Of a stretch of 64,000 nucleotides of DNA, positions 18,313-32,291 are shown piece after piece (positions within the stretch are counted from its first letter, which is position 1; each line of letters begins with the position of its first letter). The DNA is from Halorubrum aquaticum (GTDB lineage Archaea > Halobacteriota > Halobacteria > Halobacteriales > Haloferacaceae). The DNA lies in assembly GCF_900113615.1 (NCBI RefSeq), contig NZ_FOPZ01000008.1:1-64000 (forward strand), written 5' to 3'. Made by a program: the position numbers and the translations under genes. Below the pieces are notes generated by a model, which was given only the letters and a program-made list of their open reading frames with translations, made no database searches and was not told where the DNA came from.

Positions 18313-18422
18313 GACACGATCCACGGGAGCGCCCGGTAAACCGGCGTCGATTCGCCGGGGACGACCGTCCCGGAGCGTTCGCGGATTGCAACCCCTATAT
18401 GCCCCCGGGTTCACGAACGGGT

Positions 18423-19610
18423 ATGAACGGGAACCGGTTCGGTCGCCTCTTTCAGGTGACCACCTACGGCGAGAGCCACGGCGACGCGATGGGCGTGACC
18501 GTCTCGGGCGTGCCCGCGGGCGTCGAACTCGACGAGGACGCGATCCAGGCACAGCTCGACCGGCGCAAGCCGGGCCAGTCGATGATCACCACCTCGCGGG
18601 GCGAGCCCGACGAGGTCGTCGTCAACTCCGGCGTCCAGGACGGGTACACCACCGGTACCCCGATCGGGATGGTGATCCAGAACAAGGACGCGCGTTCGGG
18701 CAAGTACGAGCCGTACGTCACCGCGCCGCGGCCCTCTCACGGCGACTACACCTACTCCGCGAAGTTCGGGACGCGGAACTGGGGCGGCGGCGGCCGCTCC
18801 TCCGCCCGGGAGACCGTGAACTGGGTCGCCGCGGGCGCGGTCGCAGAGCAGGTGCTCGACGCCTCCGAGTACGACGTGGCGATCAAAGCCCACGTCAACC
18901 GCATCGGCGACGTCGAGGCCGACGAGGTGAGCTTCGATCAGCTTCTGGAGCGCTCGGAGGAGAACGACGTGCGGTGTGCCGACCCCGAGGCCGCAGCCGA
19001 GATGCAGGAGCTGATCGAGGAGTACCAGGAGGAGGGCGACTCCATCGGCGGCTCCATCTACTTCGAGTGTCGGGGCGTTCCGCGCGGGCTCGGCGCGCCG
19101 CGGTTCGACGGGTTCCCGAGCCGGCTGGGGCGGGCGATGTTCTCCATCCCGGCGACGACCGCCGTCGAGTTCGGCCTCGGGAAGGAGGCGGCCGCGGTGA
19201 CCGGCAGCGAGCGCAACGAGGACTGGACGTTCGACGACGGCGAGTCCTTCGAGCACGTCGAGAGCGAGGCGGACGACCCGGTCCCCGTCGGCAACGACCA
19301 CGGCGGGCTCCAGGGCGGGATAACGACCGGCGAGCCGATCTACGGCGAGGCGACGTGGCACGCGCCGACCTCGATCCCGAAGAAGCAGCGCTCGGCTGAC
19401 TGGGAGACCGGCGAGGAGAAGGAAATACAGGTCGTCGGACGACACGACCCCGTACTCCCGCCGCGGGCGGTTCCCGTCGTCGAGGCGATGCTCTACTGTA
19501 CGGTCCTCGACTTCATGCTGCTCGCCGGCCGGATCAACCCCGACCGCGTCGACGGGAACCCCGGCCAGTACGACACGGAGTACCACCCGAGCAGCCCGCG
19601 AAACGAGTAG
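18423..19610 (+). CDS. aroC: Chorismate synthase
   Basis: A 395-residue enzyme that makes chorismate from 5-enolpyruvylshikimate-3-phosphate with reduced FMN. GESHGDAMG, RRKPGQSMITTSRGEPDEV, RPSHGDYTY, RSSARET and NDHGGLQGGI are the family signatures in the expected order. The product feeds aromatic amino acids and the menaquinone branch begun by menF at 1206. A CCTATATG box at 18393-18400 lies about 25 bases before the ATG. Confidence 0.97.
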   Translation: MNGNRFGRLFQVTTYGESHGDAMGVTVSGVPAGVELDEDAIQAQLDRRKPGQSMITTSRGEPDEVVVNSGVQDGYTTGTPIGMVIQNKDARSGKYEPYVTAPRPSHGDYTYSAKFGTRNWGGGGRSSARETVNWVAAGAVAEQVLDASEYDVAIKAHVNRIGDVEADEVSFDQLLERSEENDVRCADPEAAAEMQELIEEYQEEGDSIGGSIYFECRGVPRGLGAPRFDGFPSRLGRAMFSIPATTAVEFGLGKEAAAVTGSERNEDWTFDDGESFEHVESEADDPVPVGNDHGGLQGGITTGEPIYGEATWHAPTSIPKKQRSADWETGEEKEIQVVGRHDPVLPPRAVPVVEAMLYCTVLDFMLLAGRINPDRVDGNPGQYDTEYHPSSPRNE

Positions 19611-19681
19611 TCCGCTCTTCACCGTCGTCTCTTCCCGGTCGTCTCCGATCATCACAAGCGATCCCGGCGCGCGTGAGACGA

Positions 19682-19790
19682 GGGGTGGAACCCCGAGGAA
19701 CGCGCGCGAGGGAGGCTGAGGGGACTCGCCGGATCTGCCGGCGAGTCACCGAGGCCGAGGTTGGGGAGGGATGAGGTGCGGTCGCGGTCG
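19682..19790 (+). repeat. Fragment D of the dispersed composite repeat
   Basis: In the 212-base gap after aroC. GAGGTTGGGGAGGGATGAGG (19757-19776) with the following TGCGG closely resembles the core box of copy B at 34035-34057. Before it lie a short hairpin (19682-19694, GGGGT/ACCCC around GGA) and a perfect 10-bp stem (19723-19732 with 19738-19747). No terminal box was found, so this looks like a decayed or partial copy. Confidence 0.55.
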
Positions 19791-19822
19791 TCGATCGCGT
19801 CGCGCCGGCTTACACCCTCGAC

Positions 19823-20035
19823 TCACGCGTCCGGCGACCACTCGCAGGCGTTCCCCGCGGTCAGGTCGTTCTCGTCGACGTGTGCGGAGAGACAGGCGTA
19901 GTTACAGAAGTAGGTCGGCGACCCGCAGTTGTCGGCACAGTCGCGCACGCAGATCGGGTCGTGATCGAAGATCCGCGACCCGCAGTAGGCACACGCCTCG
20001 TCCGGTTCGGGCGTCGAAACGGTAGTCGTGGACAT
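19823..20035 (-). CDS. Small Cys-rich zinc-finger-like protein
   Basis: A 70-residue protein with eight cysteines: CAYC, two in CVRDCADNC plus a third, then CNYAC and one in NACEW. The spacing suggests two zinc sites. Such small double zinc-finger proteins are common and functionally obscure in haloarchaea. The start at 20035 (MSTTTVS) gives a compact protein. The neighbouring zinc transporter gene at 20092 is transcribed in the same direction upstream. Confidence 0.75.
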   Translation of the reverse strand: MSTTTVSTPEPDEACAYCGSRIFDHDPICVRDCADNCGSPTYFCNYACLSAHVDENDLTAGNACEWSPDA

Positions 20036-20091
20036 GCCGAACCAGACGGCACCGTCCGGCGAAAACGTTTCGTGGTCGGTCGCGCGGGTCG

Positions 20092-20967
20092 TCACACCGT
20101 CACGACGGCGTCGACGACGACCAGCAGGACGAACCCCCCGAGGAAGGCGGCGGTCGCCGCGTCGGCGTGCCCGTGGCCGTGCGAGGAGGGGATCAGCTCG
20201 CGGAAGACGACCGCGAGCATCGCGCCCGCCGCGAACCCGGCCGCGACGGGAAAGAGCCCGGTCGAGAGCGAGACGAGCGAGAAGCCGACCGTCGCGGCGA
20301 TCACCTGCGGGACCGTCCCCGAGAGCGCCGTGTACGCCAACACCCGGAGGTTCCCCATCCCGGTCTCGGCCATGGGGATCGCGAACGCGAACCCGTCCGG
20401 GACGTTCTGGAGGCCGATCACGACCGCCAACACGAGCGCGACCTCCTCGAGCCCGGACGCGAACGCGACGCCGATCGCGAGCCCCTCGGGCGCGTTGTGG
20501 AGGGTGATCGCCCCGCCGACGAGCAGCGCCCGGCGGAGCGCGGCGTCGATGGTCGCGGGCGCCCCGTCCCCGCCGGAGTCGGCCCCGCCGCGGGCCTCCT
20601 CGCCGGAGCCGTCCTCGGCCGCTCTCCCGCTCCCCGCCATCCCCGCGACGTCCGCGCGGGTCGCGCCGCCCTCCGCGCGCCACCCGCGATACCGGGCGTG
20701 GAGGTGCGGGATGAGTCGGTTGCCGATGAGGAGGCCGAATCCCCCGACGAGGAGCCCCGAAAGCACCGCCGTGAGGCTTCCCTCCTCGGTTCCGGGGAGG
20801 ATCAGCCCGAACACGCTGGCGGCGACCATCAGTCCGGCGGCGAGGCCGAGGGCGGCGTCGTACGTCCGGTGGCTCACGCGAGCGCGGACGAACACCGGGA
20901 GCGCGCCGAGTCCGGTTACGAGCCCGGTCACGCCCGCGATCCCGATCACGGTCGGGAGGTCGGTCAT
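20092..20967 (-). CDS. ZIP family metal transporter
   Basis: A 291-residue membrane protein of the ZIP (ZupT-like) family, taking up zinc or another divalent metal. Eight hydrophobic segments are visible. The metal site is in TLHNAPEGLAIG (His157, Asn158, Glu161) and QNVPDGF in the next helix. The loop of about 45 residues before it is Gly/Asp/Glu-rich and variable, and the C-terminal loop has a HGHGHAD cluster. ATG 20967 is chosen over 21006 because transmembrane helix 1 follows directly. Confidence 0.9.
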   Translation of the reverse strand: MTDLPTVIGIAGVTGLVTGLGALPVFVRARVSHRTYDAALGLAAGLMVAASVFGLILPGTEEGSLTAVLSGLLVGGFGLLIGNRLIPHLHARYRGWRAEGGATRADVAGMAGSGRAAEDGSGEEARGGADSGGDGAPATIDAALRRALLVGGAITLHNAPEGLAIGVAFASGLEEVALVLAVVIGLQNVPDGFAFAIPMAETGMGNLRVLAYTALSGTVPQVIAATVGFSLVSLSTGLFPVAAGFAAGAMLAVVFRELIPSSHGHGHADAATAAFLGGFVLLVVVDAVVTV

Positions 20968-21072
20968 GGCGGGTGATTCCGGCGAGGAGACATAAACCCG
21001 CGTCACCCGGCGTCACTCGTGGCGCGTGAGTACTCCCCTCGCGCGGTATTCCGCCGGCGACCTCCTCGAGCG

Positions 21073-27276
<6,204 letters not shown>

Positions 27277-27358
27277 GCTCTTCTCGTGGCCGGCCTTCCG
27301 ATCGGAGACCGACGTTCAGGAAAGTTACTTACTGTCTCCGCGGAAACGGTCGGTCGAG

Positions 27359-29398
27359 ATGGACGAGTACGAGGCGACGTCCGAGGTGGTCCACGAGCCC
27401 GACCCCGAGTTCGCGGCGTCGACGAACGTCGCCGCGTTCATGTGGGAGTACGGGATCGACGACTACGAGGAGCTGATCGCGCGCACCACGTCCGACGTCG
27501 AGGGCGAGCCCGAGTCGGGCGTCGACTGGTTCTGGGACGAGGTCGTCGAGTACCTCGACATCGACTTCTACGCCGACTACGACGCGATACGCGATGACAC
27601 GAACGGCCCGCAGTTCACGGAGTGGTACCCCGGCGGCGAGATAAACGTCGCCCACAACGTGGTCGACCGGCACGCCGCCGTCGATTCGCCGAACCGGAAC
27701 CGCGTCGCCCTGATCTGGGAGGGTGAGCCGGGCGACGTCCGCGAGGTCACCTTCCACGAGCTCCACCGGCAGAGCAACCGCGTCGCGAACTACCTCGAGT
27801 CCGTCGGGATCGAAACGGGCGACACGGTCGGGCTGTACATGCCGATGGTCCCGGAGGTCGTCTCGATCCTCTACGGCTGTCTGAAGGTCGGCGCGATCGC
27901 CGTCCCGATCTTCTCGGGGTTCGGAAGGGAGGCGACCGCGACCCGGATCGACGACGCCGAGCCCGCGGTGTTCTTCACCGGCGACGGGTTCTACCGACGC
28001 GGGAGCGAGGTTCGGCTGAAAGCCGACGCCGACGCCGCGATCGAATCGACCGACGCCGTCGAACACACGGTGGTCTACGACCGGCTCGGCGCGACGCCCG
28101 AAAGCATGGACGGTGGGTCGGATCCGACCGACGGCGACGCCGATCCGGTCCCCTGGAACGCCGACCGCGACGCGACCTGGGAGGACGCCGTGGGGTCACG
28201 GTCGCCGGAGTACGAGACGAAACGGCTCCCCTCGAACGCGGAATCGATGCTGCTCTACTCCTCGGGAACGACGGGGACCCCGAAGGGGATCGTCCACACC
28301 CACGCGGGCGTGTTGCTCCAGTGTGCCAAGGAGATCCACTTCGGCTTCGATCGGAAGCCCGCGGACCGGTTCTTCTGGGTCTCGGACATCGGCTGGATGA
28401 TGGGTCCGTGGACGCTGATCGGCAATCACGCCTTCGGCGGGACGGTGTTCATGTACGAGGGCGCGCCCGACCATCCCGAACCCGACCGCTTCTGGGAACT
28501 GATCGACCGACACGGGATCACCACCTTCGGCGTCTCGCCGACGGCGATCCGGGCGCTTCGGAAACACGGGGACGAGTGGGTCGAGGACCACGACCTCTCG
28601 AGTCTCCGGATCTTAGGCTCCACCGGCGAGCCGTGGGACCCCGAGTCGTGGACGTGGTTCTACGAGGAAGTCGGCGGCGGCGAGTGCCCGATCGTCAACA
28701 TCTCGGGCGGGACGGAGATCTGCGGCTGCTTCCTGATGCCGATGCCGAACCAGCCGCTGAAGCCGTGTACCCTCGGCGGTCCCGGACTGGGGATGGACGT
28801 CGACATCGTCGACGAGAGCGGGGAATCCGTCAAGGACGCCGGCGAGCGCGGCTACCTCGTCGCGCGCGACTCGTGTCCCTCGATGACGAAGAGCCTCTGG
28901 TCGGGCGACGAGCGCTACCTCGAGGAGTACTGGTCGACGTTCGAGGGGCTGTGGAACCACGGCGACTTCGCCCAGCGGGACGCGGACGGCTTCTGGTTCC
29001 TCCACGGCCGCGCCGACGACGCGCTCAACGTCGCCGGCCGGAAGGTCGGTCCGGCGGAGATCGAGGGCGTGTTGATCGACCACGACGCGGTCAACCAGGC
29101 GGCAGCCGTCGGCGTGCCGGACGAGACGACCGGGACCGCCGTCGTCGCGTACGTCGTCCTGGAGCCCGGCGTCGAGCCGACGGAGGCCCTTCGCGAGGAA
29201 CTCACGGCGCTCGTCGGCGCGGAACACGGCAAACCCTTCCGCCCGCGGGAGGTGCTCTTCGTCGACGCCTTCCCGAAGACGCAGTCCGGGAAGGTCATCC
29301 GGCGGGCCATCGGGGCCGTCTACCGCGGTGAGGACCCCGGGGACCTCTCGTCGATGGAGAACCCCGAGGCGCTCGAGGGGCTCCGGGACCCCGACTGA
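27359..29398 (+). CDS. Acetyl/acyl-CoA synthetase (AMP-forming)
   Basis: A 679-residue ANL-superfamily ligase activating a short carboxylic acid to its CoA ester. Motifs are YSSGTTGTPKGIVHTH, SGGTEICGCF, WNHGDFAQRDADGFW and GRADDALNVAGRKVGPAEIE. PKTQSGKVIRRAI holds the catalytic, acetylatable Lys. The N-terminal WYPGGEINVAHNVVDRHA segment is typical of acetyl- and propionyl-CoA synthetases. Acetate or propionate is the likely substrate but cannot be decided here. The ATG follows a weak TTACTTACT element. Confidence 0.85.
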   Translation: MDEYEATSEVVHEPDPEFAASTNVAAFMWEYGIDDYEELIARTTSDVEGEPESGVDWFWDEVVEYLDIDFYADYDAIRDDTNGPQFTEWYPGGEINVAHNVVDRHAAVDSPNRNRVALIWEGEPGDVREVTFHELHRQSNRVANYLESVGIETGDTVGLYMPMVPEVVSILYGCLKVGAIAVPIFSGFGREATATRIDDAEPAVFFTGDGFYRRGSEVRLKADADAAIESTDAVEHTVVYDRLGATPESMDGGSDPTDGDADPVPWNADRDATWEDAVGSRSPEYETKRLPSNAESMLLYSSGTTGTPKGIVHTHAGVLLQCAKEIHFGFDRKPADRFFWVSDIGWMMGPWTLIGNHAFGGTVFMYEGAPDHPEPDRFWELIDRHGITTFGVSPTAIRALRKHGDEWVEDHDLSSLRILGSTGEPWDPESWTWFYEEVGGGECPIVNISGGTEICGCFLMPMPNQPLKPCTLGGPGLGMDVDIVDESGESVKDAGERGYLVARDSCPSMTKSLWSGDERYLEEYWSTFEGLWNHGDFAQRDADGFWFLHGRADDALNVAGRKVGPAEIEGVLIDHDAVNQAAAVGVPDETTGTAVVAYVVLEPGVEPTEALREELTALVGAEHGKPFRPREVLFVDAFPKTQSGKVIRRAIGAVYRGEDPGDLSSMENPEALEGLRDPD

Positions 29399-29450
29399 AG
29401 AGTCGCTGACCGAAGCCGGTCGAGTCGTCCGGTTCGATCGCGTCGACCGG

Positions 29451-29933
29451 TCAGTTCGGCACGACGACCTCGGACGCGGCGTCGGCGACCGCGGCGTAAT
29501 CGGGTTCCTGGCCGTGTTCGTCGGCCAGCCAGCGGTACGCGACGGTTCCGTCGGCGTCGATCACGAACACCGACCGGCGGGCGACGGTGTCGACGCCGTA
29601 GTGGTCGAAGTCCGCGATCGCGTCGTACGCCTCGATCGCGCGGTGGTCGGGGTCCGCGACGAGCCCGAAGGGGAGGTCGTACTCCTCGCGGTAGGCGGCG
29701 AGCGCGTGCGGGAGGTCCGTGCTGACGCCGAGGACGGTACACGCCTCCGGGAACCGGTCGAACTCGTCGCGGATCGTCCGCATCTCGTCGGTACAGGTGC
29801 TCGAGAACGCGGCCGGGAAGAACGCGAGCACGATCGGGCCGTCGCCGACCCGGTCGGCGAGCCGGAACGGTTCGATGTCGTCGGTCACGAGCGAAGCGGC
29901 GAAGTCTGGCGCGTCGTCGCCTACGTCGACCAT
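29451..29933 (-). CDS. Peroxiredoxin (AhpC/TSA family)
   Basis: A 160-residue thioredoxin-fold peroxidase. The peroxidatic Cys47 sits in FFPAAFSSTCTDEM, the P-x3-T/S-x2-C-like motif. A second Cys (64) lies in EACTVLG; no standard BCP resolving Cys is at the usual place, so resolution may need a partner. It reduces peroxides in the cytoplasm. A CTATATAC promoter lies at about 29959-29966, 26-33 bases upstream of the start at 29933. Confidence 0.9.
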   Translation of the reverse strand: MVDVGDDAPDFAASLVTDDIEPFRLADRVGDGPIVLAFFPAAFSSTCTDEMRTIRDEFDRFPEACTVLGVSTDLPHALAAYREEYDLPFGLVADPDHRAIEAYDAIADFDHYGVDTVARRSVFVIDADGTVAYRWLADEHGQEPDYAAVADAASEVVVPN

Positions 29934-30051
29934 ACCCGCGCATGGGTGCGAGCGCGTATATAGCGGACGATCGACGCGGCCCCGATGCGGCCGTAGGGAC
30001 CCCCCGAAGGCAAAAAGACTATAATCGCTACAGGGTTACGACCGGGTAGAG

Positions 30052-30363
30052 ATGGTAACCGCGATTCCACTGATCGGCGGCATTCCGGCGGGCCCGGAGC
30101 TCCTCATAATCCTGCTCGTGTTGGTCCTTCTGTTCGGCGCGAACAAGATCCCGAAGCTCGCGCGGTCGACGGGACAGGCGATGGGCGAGTTCAAGAAGGG
30201 CCGCGAGGAGGTCGAGGAGGAACTACAGAAGATGCAGGAGGGCGACATCGACACGGAGATGACGGAGCCGGCGGAGACCACGACGGAGCCGGCAGAGAGC
30301 ACGACGGAGCCGGCGACCGACGACGACGACGACCTCGAGACCGAGAAGGAACCGAGCACGTAA
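30052..30363 (+). CDS. tatA: Twin-arginine translocase subunit TatA
   Basis: A 103-residue TatA/E protein: a short extracellular N-terminus, one transmembrane helix (about 15-30, GPELLIILLVLVLLFG), the hinge FGANKIPKLARSTGQAMGEFK and an amphipathic helix. A long acidic, Thr/Glu-Pro repeat tail (TEPAETTTEPAESTTEPA) follows. It forms the pore for folded Tat substrates, such as NosZ and the lipoproteins in this window. An ACTATAATC box at 30018-30026 is about 30 bases upstream. Confidence 0.95.
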   Translation: MVTAIPLIGGIPAGPELLIILLVLVLLFGANKIPKLARSTGQAMGEFKKGREEVEEELQKMQEGDIDTEMTEPAETTTEPAESTTEPATDDDDDLETEKEPST

Positions 30364-30412
30364 CCGACGATCCGAAACGCTCTCGCTTCTATACCCCCTC
30401 TTTCCCCATCTC

Positions 30413-30485
30413 GGGCGCGTGGCCTAGCGGATAGGGCGAGGGGTTCCTAACCCCTCGATCGCGGGTTCGAATCCCGTCGCGCCCG
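30413..30485 (+). tRNA. tRNA-Arg (anticodon CCT)
   Basis: A complete 73-base cloverleaf: 7-bp acceptor GGGCGCG/CGCGCCC, D stem GCCT/GGGC, anticodon stem AGGGG/CCCCT with loop TTCCTAA (anticodon CCT, reading AGG), and T arm GCGGG-TTCGAAT-CCCGT. The discriminator is G30485, CCA is not encoded, and there is no intron. A dispersed repeat begins about 50 bases downstream. Confidence 0.95.
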
Positions 30486-30536
30486 TTTCCTCACTACGTC
30501 CAGTCACGGGCGCGACTGACCCACGCTCGCTTCGTC

Positions 30537-30735
30537 GCCGGCGCTTCGCGCCGGCTGCCGGAGGGACCGGAGGTCCCTCCCTGTTCGCGTGGATCCCGCC
30601 GTGTGCCCGCTATCTGCGAGCGACCGCGAGCACAGCGAGCGGGAATCGCGGCTGGGGCTTTGAAGCGTACTCCGCAGTCTTCTATTACACTTCGTGCAGC
30701 CGAACGGCTTGGACTTTGGACGTGTTCACCGCGCC
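30537..30735 (+). repeat. Dispersed composite repeat, copy C (3' part), downstream of tRNA-Arg
   Basis: In the 548-base gap between tRNA-Arg and dpsA. Hairpin III (30537-30555, 8-bp stem, TTC loop) and hairpin IV (30561-30579, 8-bp stem, GGA loop) are followed by GAGCACAGCGAGC. Two terminal boxes come next: GCTGGGGCTTTGAAGCGTAC (30651-30670) and GGCTTGGACTTTGGACGTG (30706-30724). The order and the roughly 56-base spacing of the boxes match copy B. The core box and hairpins I-II are missing. From 30736 to 30963 I see no gene or repeat. Confidence 0.7.
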
Positions 30736-30963
30736 AGCAACGATCGCGTTCTCATCAACCGATCACTCTCGAAACGCCCGTCATACGAGCACGCCGACTG
30801 CCTCGGTCGATTCGCAGTCGAATAGTTCGAGAAACGCGTGGTGAACCGTCCGATCACACGACGGCTCGAACGGAATCGAGAGGAGGGACGGAGAAACGTT
30901 CCAGAAGGGACAACTCCGGAGGAGTAACCGATCTCGGCGGGTCGAACTCGATGGATTCGGAGT

Positions 30964-30979
30964 TTTAGGTCGTACGAAA
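30964..30979. promoter_or_regulatory. DtxR-like box upstream of dpsA
   Basis: TTTAGG-TCGT-ACGAAA: the left half matches the two perfect palindromes at 32204 and 32802, and the right half matches at four of six bases. It lies 55 bases before the dpsA ATG, upstream of the TATA-like AGATATAAG (about 30998-31006), where an activator or antirepressor could sit. Confidence 0.5.
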
Positions 30980-31033
30980 AGTGTTTACATGTTGATAAGA
31001 TATAAGTAAGTACGGGCCGTAGGTGGAAACGAC

Positions 31034-31579
31034 ATGAGTACGCAAAAGGAGACGCGACAGCGCGCCGGCACCGTTGAGGAGAACGCCCTCAGGCTCGAGA
31101 CCGAGAAGGCCGAACAGATAATCGAGGCGTTGAACTCGGACCTCGCGGACGCGTACGTCCTCTATCACCAGCTCCACAAACACCACTGGAACGTCGAGGG
31201 TGCGGAGTTCCTCGACGTCCACGTGTTCCTCCAGGAGGTGTACGAGGACGTCGAGGCGGCCGCCGACGAGGTGGCCGAACGGCTCCAGGCGCTCGGCGGC
31301 GTTCCGCACGCCAGCATGACGACGCTCGCCGAGAACGCCACCGTCGAACCGGAGGACGAGGACGTCTACGACGTGCGCACCTCGCTCGCGAACGATCTGG
31401 AGATGATGGGCGACATCATCGAGAGCTATCGGCAGCACGTCGAACTCGCGGAGGGGCTCGGCGACTACGCCACCGGCGAGATGCTCCGTGAGCAGCTCGA
31501 GACCATCGAGGAACACGCCCACCACATCGAACACTACCTCGAGGACGACAGCCTCGTCGTCGAGTCAGCGACGAACTGA
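31034..31579 (+). CDS. dpsA: DNA-protecting ferritin-like protein DpsA
   Basis: A 181-residue Dps that stores iron as a dodecamer and uses peroxide to oxidise it, protecting DNA. The ferroxidase ligands are in YHQLHKHHWNVEG and FLDVHVFLQEVYEDVE. The C-terminal helix is His/Glu-rich (EEHAHHIEHYLEDD). The ATG is preceded by a DtxR-like box (30964) and a TATA element, so iron-dependent control is likely. A DtxR-type regulator gene lies 0.7 kb downstream. Confidence 0.95.
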   Translation: MSTQKETRQRAGTVEENALRLETEKAEQIIEALNSDLADAYVLYHQLHKHHWNVEGAEFLDVHVFLQEVYEDVEAAADEVAERLQALGGVPHASMTTLAENATVEPEDEDVYDVRTSLANDLEMMGDIIESYRQHVELAEGLGDYATGEMLREQLETIEEHAHHIEHYLEDDSLVVESATN

Positions 31580-31596
31580 CGCGAGTCCCCGAGCTC

Positions 31597-32019
31597 TCAC
31601 CGAACGTCAGGTGCGGTGTCGTCGGTTCGGCCGGGAAGCTCCACTTCTATCTCCAAACTCGGCTCTCCGGTCCCTTCGAAGTCGATCTCGAGTTCGACCG
31701 GCTCGCCGAACGCGAACGGTAGCTCCCACTCGTCGGTCGCGAGCTGGAGATCGTCGCCGTCCCTGAGCTTCTCGCCCAACTCGACCAGAAACGTCCCCGC
31801 ATCGCTCGCGTCGAGCCGGTACTCGCGCTCGAAGTTCCGGCCCGACCGGATGAGCGTCGGACCCGACGTCGTCGACGTCGATGGATCTGGCTCACCGTCC
31901 GGTTCGCTCTCACCGTCCGGTTCGCTCTCATGGCCCGGTTCGCTCTCGTGGCCCGGTTCGCTCTCGCCCTCGGCTCCGGGGGCGTCGTCGGCCTCGGGAG
32001 CGTCGTCGAGTCCGGTCAT
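31597..32019 (-). CDS. Amphi-Trp domain protein with repetitive acidic N-terminus
   Basis: A 140-residue protein. The C-terminal 80 residues (EREYRLDASDAGTFLVELGE and LATDEWELPFAFGEPVELEI) form the amphi-Trp domain, a small domain of unknown function found mostly in haloarchaea and bacteria. The N-terminus is a low-complexity stretch with four near-identical six-residue units of the SEPGHE/SEPDGE type (about 19-44), visible as tandem 18-base repeats in the DNA. Its ATG overlaps the stop of the small gene at 32016 (ATGA), so both are probably expressed from the promoter with the DtxR box. Confidence 0.82.
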   Translation of the reverse strand: MTGLDDAPEADDAPGAEGESEPGHESEPGHESEPDGESEPDGEPDPSTSTTSGPTLIRSGRNFEREYRLDASDAGTFLVELGEKLRDGDDLQLATDEWELPFAFGEPVELEIDFEGTGEPSLEIEVELPGRTDDTAPDVR

Positions 32020-32195
32020 CGGTTCACGTCGACGGGGTGATCCACGGCGATCCACCCGTCCGTGTTGCCGGATTCGATGAACACCGATCGGCCGGGACGA
32101 CCCTCACAGATCGTCACGTCCGGCTTCCGGGCCGATTCGGGTTCTCGGTCGGAACCGTGACGGGGCTCGCTGCGGGACTGAGCTCCTGTGGGCAT
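32016..32195 (-). CDS. Short haloarchaeal protein under a DtxR box
   Basis: A 59-residue ORF whose C-terminal half, from DVTICEGRPGRS through VFIESGNTDGWIAVDHPV, resembles small haloarchaeal hypothetical proteins that share an SGNTDGWIA-type motif (recollection, not searched). It has one Cys and a basic, disordered N-terminus. Its stop overlaps the next ATG by four bases and its ATG is nine bases from a perfect palindrome at 32204, with a CTTTTTGTTT TATA-like element beyond it. Both facts support a real, iron- or manganese-regulated gene. Confidence 0.7.
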   Translation of the reverse strand: MPTGAQSRSEPRHGSDREPESARKPDVTICEGRPGRSVFIESGNTDGWIAVDHPVDVNR

Positions 32196-32203
32196 CGAGT
32201 CCG

Positions 32204-32219
32204 TTTAGGCATGCCTAAA
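32204..32219. promoter_or_regulatory. Perfect DtxR-type palindrome (operator)
   Basis: TTTAGGCATGCCTAAA, a perfect 16-base palindrome, between the TATA-like element and the start codon of the small gene at 32195. A bound repressor here would block transcription start. The half-site TTTAGG is like that of metal-dependent DtxR/SirR/Idr regulators. Confidence 0.75.
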
Positions 32220-32291
32220 ACAAAAAGGGTCCGGTCGAGGACGACGAGCGCGCGGGCGAGACGCGTGACTCGCACGTCTCGGACCGTCGAT

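Noticed and set aside
19823-20035. The Cys-rich small ORF as part of the adjacent ZIP transporter
   Set aside because: A separate start, stop and complete Cys pattern; the transporter ends at its own stop at 20092 in a different frame.
30413-30760. Integrated element with tRNA attachment site
   Set aside because: No integrase gene and no duplicated tRNA 3' end were found; the repeat alone does not show integrase-type integration.
30603-30968. Possible 121-codon gene between the tRNA and dpsA
   Set aside because: It overlaps the terminal boxes of repeat copy C, has no motif, and its composition is not that of a haloarchaeal protein.
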